From NCBI GenBank assembly GCA_030638765.1, contig DAOWDZ010000038.1, positions 1 through 7,160 on the forward strand: 7,160 bases of DNA, given 5' to 3'. The stretch is from Desulfocapsa sp. Its GTDB lineage: Bacteria > Desulfobacterota > Desulfobulbia > Desulfobulbales > Desulfocapsaceae. Positions 4,923 to 7,160 of the stretch are shown here, one piece after another (the first letter of the stretch is position 1; each line of letters begins with the position of its first letter). The notes below the pieces were generated by a model that was given only the letters and a program-made list of their open reading frames with translations, did not search any database and was not told where the DNA came from. Made by a program: the position numbers and the translations under genes.

Positions 4923-6143
4923 TTACGCCTCTCGGTTAGGAACCCACAGCTGACTGGGGTCAGTTTTCATACCACTTATAAACCCTTCAGAACCACCAAC
5001 CCGAATATGCCAGGGTTCGAAACGCACTCCCAGTTCGTTGTCCTGTCGATAGCGAAGATCTCGAAGATGGATAAAGCCCTGGGAAAAAAGGGTCACAAAA
5101 AGAGGTGTGGTGATAAATTCCTTGCGAAAGTTGTAGGGCTTGAGCCTGCCACTTTTTAAGCCGATATCAAAATCATGTTGGGCATGCCAGGAATACCCTG
5201 GCGGGGCAAGCGATCTGGATGCGGCCGAGAGATTTGTCAGATGAAAGCCCTTCTCCAGAACAAATTCCTTGCGTTCATTTCTCTTCAAAATCTCTGGGAG
5301 TGATTGCTCCTTGAGCCTGGCAACATCCGCCTCAATTCTTTTCCAGTCTTTTTTTAAGTCATATACATGGGCACGGTGGGTTGTACCACTGTTGAGATCA
5401 AGAATATTTACTTCACTTTGTCTTGGGACCTGAGTTAAACGGACGGCTTTTCTGAAAAAGAGGCGCATCTGTTTTGGTATATTTCGGATCCCGGAAGTGA
5501 CTTGCATGTCTAATTTGGAGTTTGAGCTATTAGTACTGCTTAATTTGCCACTGACTTGTTTTTTTATCCTGATATATTTTTCATGGGCCTCTCCTCGTCG
5601 AAGGAAATGACCATTTGTGGAGATCAGGTTTTTTGGATTTATCCGGTAATTTTTATCGTAAATGACCTTATCCCCGTAAAAACCATACGCTTTAGCATCA
5701 AGAGCAAACATCTGATCCATGAACTGTTCTTCAAGTCTTGTAAATGGTAGAGTCCGTTCTGTTTTCCCCCCTAAACGTCTTCCGGTATTTCGCTCCTGCT
5801 GTGCAAAATGCGTAACTGTTGGCAAATCAATAAAATTGAAATTGGAGTAACCAGCCAGACTCTGGACTTTGCTTAACTTGTTATAACAAGAATAGATAAG
5901 AACCATCTGTTCTGGAGTTGCCCAGATATCACCCGGATAGTTAGTGTCCGGATTTTTAATTTTTCTCAAACCAGACACCATGTTTTTATAGATGGTAACT
6001 CGTTGATCAAATTCTGATTTTCCGAAACATTCTTTTGAGTTCAGGAATAGTGAGCTTGCCGTTGCCAGGCAGGAAAGAAGAAGAAAAGTCCTTCTGTTGA
6101 GAGGCTTGGATGGTATGTGGGAGAAAAGTGACAGAGTATTCAT
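4923..6143 (-). CDS. Exported VanY-like zinc D,D-carboxypeptidase/peptidase (M15, LAS family) with Tat-type signal
   Basis: A 406-residue protein. The N-terminus has NRRTFLL (16-22) followed by a hydrophobic stretch to about residue 34, resembling a twin-arginine export signal. The C-terminal third carries the LAS metallopeptidase pattern: APPGYSWH with H320 and then D326 (HAQHDFD) as the likely first two zinc ligands, and FEPWH with E376 as catalytic base and H379 as third ligand. Such enzymes trim the stem peptides of peptidoglycan in the cell envelope. Two things are unusual. The H-to-D spacing is six rather than the common seven residues, with H323 where Gly usually stands. The region at about 45-300 is long, basic and unlike anything I can name, whereas typical VanY proteins are about 200-300 residues. 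A serine/asparagine-rich stretch (about 202-209) may be a linker. The start has only a weak purine-rich site before it, but it gives a complete signal. The precise bond cleaved is not readable from sequence. Confidence 0.8.
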   Translation of the reverse strand: MNTLSLFSHIPSKPLNRRTFLLLSCLATASSLFLNSKECFGKSEFDQRVTIYKNMVSGLRKIKNPDTNYPGDIWATPEQMVLIYSCYNKLSKVQSLAGYSNFNFIDLPTVTHFAQQERNTGRRLGGKTERTLPFTRLEEQFMDQMFALDAKAYGFYGDKVIYDKNYRINPKNLISTNGHFLRRGEAHEKYIRIKKQVSGKLSSTNSSNSKLDMQVTSGIRNIPKQMRLFFRKAVRLTQVPRQSEVNILDLNSGTTHRAHVYDLKKDWKRIEADVARLKEQSLPEILKRNERKEFVLEKGFHLTNLSAASRSLAPPGYSWHAQHDFDIGLKSGRLKPYNFRKEFITTPLFVTLFSQGFIHLRDLRYRQDNELGVRFEPWHIRVGGSEGFISGMKTDPSQLWVPNREA

Positions 6144-6190
6144 GAGTTATTCTTTTAAGCTCTATTCAATGCTGATACATTTATGTGGTA

Positions 6191-6219
6191 ATAATAGCAT
6201 CATCGAGAGATAACGTCAA
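6191..6219 (-). promoter_or_regulatory. Sigma70-type promoter of the VanY-like gene
   Basis: On the minus strand TTGACG (6214-6219, 5 of 6) and TATTAT (6191-6196, 5 of 6) are separated by exactly 17 bases. Transcription would begin near 6184, giving a leader of about 40 nt before the ATG at 6141-6143. This is one of the best matches to the vegetative promoter consensus in the window. Confidence 0.7.
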
Positions 6220-6237
6220 TTTATTGTAAACCTGTGA

Positions 6238-6250
6238 ACTGTTATACAGT
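6238..6250. repeat. Short palindrome upstream of the VanY-like gene promoter
   Basis: ACTGT-TAT-ACAGT is a 13-base interrupted palindrome 18 bases upstream of the -35 box at 6214-6219. It also lies within the leader of a transcript that would start near 6263 from the FNR-type promoter. It could be an operator, but I do not recognise the regulator and the arms are only 5 bp. Confidence 0.25.
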
Positions 6251-6269
6251 ATCGGTAACTTACGGTGAG

Positions 6270-6311
6270 ATGTTAACAGAAATATCTGAGACTATTGTTG
6301 ATTGCAATCAA
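6270..6311 (-). promoter_or_regulatory. Exact FNR-type palindrome with a class II-like extended -10
   Basis: TTGATTGCAATCAA (6298-6311) is a perfect 14-bp palindrome and an exact match to the FNR consensus TTGAT-N4-ATCAA. Exactly 22 bases further along the minus strand is TAACAT (6270-6275, 4 of 6 of the -10 consensus), preceded by TG at 6277-6278 as in extended -10 promoters. The implied start near 6263 puts the site at -41.5, the classic class II position. The transcript would have a leader of about 120 nt and reach the VanY-like gene. On the plus strand the corresponding -10 position is poor and no rightward gene follows. The cognate regulator is not in the window. Confidence 0.5.
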
Positions 6312-6368
6312 GTTGCAGGAGTAAAACAGTTATTTGCCAACAAACAAGTTGGTATGTAGTGTTATATG

Positions 6369-7160
6369 TTATGTTAGAATACCCTCAGGCATTGGAGGAA
6401 CTTTCTGCCCACCTAGTGTGATGCCGCCATCAATTTTTAGTACACTTCCCGTCATGTAGTCGGCATCTTGTATAAGAAAAAATACGGCACTTGCAACTTC
6501 CTCAGGGGTACCTGTTCGCTCCAACAGGCACTGTTTGCTGATAGCTTCCTGTTCCTCCTGATTCAATTCTCCCCATCCTCGTGTTTCTTCTCCATGTCTG
6601 TGGCGAATAAGTCCGAGCATCAGTTCATTTACGCGAATTGTCGGGGCGGCTTCACGAGCCCAGGTCTCAGTAAATGATGAAACTGCGCGATTTGCTGCAC
6701 TATAGGCATCGTTAAAAAAAGGTGCTGCTGCGCCGCTGCGTCCGCTGATCCCTGAAATAGAAGAAATATTAACCACGGCTCCAGCACCACTTTTCTGCAT
6801 CAGGGGCAGGCTGTGGTGAAAAAGCAGCCATTTAGCTTTCAGAGTTGTATTGATTTCAAGATCCCATTGATCAGAATTATGTGGGAGATCATAACTGCCA
6901 TGCACAACAGGCATGCCGCCGCGTTCTATATTGTTCACAAGAATATGAAGCATTCCATAGTCATCTTGTATTTGTTGTATTAAGGTTTTTACCGCAGCTT
7001 CAGATCTGAGATCAACGGGCCTTGAAATAAATGAAAACCCGGAACTCTTAAACTCTTCTTCCATTTCTTGGATGGATTCCGGCCAGTCAAATGTGGGTAA
7101 AATAAGCCTCACTCCTGCTTCACCAAGTTTTCTGGCAATGGCTCTACCAATTGCTCTTGA
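6369..7160 (-). CDS. Short-chain dehydrogenase/reductase (SDR), divergent active site; N-terminus outside window
   Basis: The frame is open to the window edge, so the gene is partial at its 5' end; 263 residues are visible. The first visible residues, SRAIGRAIARKLGEAG (bases 7160-7113), are the second half of the TGxxxGxG cofactor loop and the first helix of a Rossmann fold, which places the true start about 10-20 codons beyond the edge. A GTG at 7110-7112 is therefore internal. Downstream are VDL (about 49-51 of the visible chain, adenine pocket), VNNIERG where most SDRs have NNAG, VNISSISG with the catalytic Ser, DAYSAAN with the catalytic Tyr (codon 6702-6704), and the C-terminal MTGSVLKIDGGI typical of classical SDRs. 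The Lys of the YxxxK motif is Asn here (codon 6690-6692). The Ser-to-Tyr distance is longer than usual. The fold assignment is firm; substrate and pathway are unknown. No clear terminator follows the stop. Confidence 0.88.
   Translation of the reverse strand, partial: SRAIGRAIARKLGEAGVRLILPTFDWPESIQEMEEEFKSSGFSFISRPVDLRSEAAVKTLIQQIQDDYGMLHILVNNIERGGMPVVHGSYDLPHNSDQWDLEINTTLKAKWLLFHHSLPLMQKSGAGAVVNISSISGISGRSGAAAPFFNDAYSAANRAVSSFTETWAREAAPTIRVNELMLGLIRHRHGEETRGWGELNQEEQEAISKQCLLERTGTPEEVASAVFFLIQDADYMTGSVLKIDGGITLGGQKVPPMPEGILT

Noticed and set aside
6063..6080. Lipoprotein box (LLSC, residues 22-25) in the VanY-like protein
   Set aside because: Position -2 is Leu, which is atypical, the hydrophobic run before the Cys is too short, and the hydrophobic segment continues past it. 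A Tat/Sec signal fits better.
6238..6250. ACTGT-TAT-ACAGT as a LexA box
   Set aside because: The CTGT/ACAG ends resemble a LexA box, but the spacing is far too short for the known proteobacterial LexA consensus. It is kept only as a generic palindrome.
6337..6352. Hairpin CCAAC/GTTGG as a terminator for the SDR gene
   Set aside because: The stem is only 5 bp and no T run follows it on the minus strand.
7110..7112. GTG as the start codon of the SDR
   Set aside because: The frame continues upstream to the window edge with the conserved SRAIGRAIA segment of the Rossmann cofactor loop, so GTG is an internal Val.

Overview
The window looks like chromosomal core sequence from an anaerobic, probably sulfate- or sulfur-metabolising bacterium of the Desulfobacterota (former Deltaproteobacteria). 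The pointers are a periplasmic tetraheme cytochrome of the c3 class, a System II (ResB/CcsA) cytochrome c maturation pair, a separate beta subunit of glycyl-tRNA synthetase and a cysteine-bearing ribosomal protein L28. Base composition is AT-leaning. The genus is not determined. I see no insertion sequence, prophage, CRISPR array, tRNA or rRNA.

Layout. (1) 1-1065 (+): the C-terminal half of glyS, cut by the window edge, ending at a perfect 20-bp stem that can terminate transcription from both sides. (2) 1186-3916 (-): resB, then ccsA, then a tetraheme cytochrome c3 gene that has its own strong sigma70-type promoter. The two membrane proteins deliver and ligate heme to exported CXXCH proteins, and the cytochrome beside them is such a client. 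(3) 3917-4361: a 445-bp divergent intergenic region with a CRP/FNR-family-like half-site pair, a TATAAT box facing resB, a very strong orphan Shine-Dalgarno sequence and a good promoter for rpmB. (4) 4362-4884 (+): rpmB (L28, zinc-type), a rho-independent terminator, and immediately after it an 83-residue acidic protein that I do not recognise. (5) 4923-6143 (-): a large exported VanY-like zinc D,D-carboxypeptidase/peptidase with a twin-arginine-type signal. Upstream of it are a near-consensus sigma70 promoter and, further up, an exact FNR-type palindrome. (6) 6369-7160 (-): a short-chain dehydrogenase/reductase (SDR) whose start lies beyond the window. It carries Asn where the catalytic Lys is expected.

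How the parts relate. glyS, rpmB and the cytochrome maturation genes are housekeeping functions. The common thread is possible redox control: two FNR/CRP-like sites lie in the two largest intergenic regions, one near the cytochrome maturation operon and one upstream of the cell-wall peptidase. I found no clear evidence of a wholly new multi-gene system. The best leads are the exact FNR palindrome upstream of the peptidase, the atypical active sites of the VanY-like protein and the SDR, and the orphan ribosome-binding site in the 445-bp gap, which could serve a 23-residue hydrophobic peptide from a CTG start.
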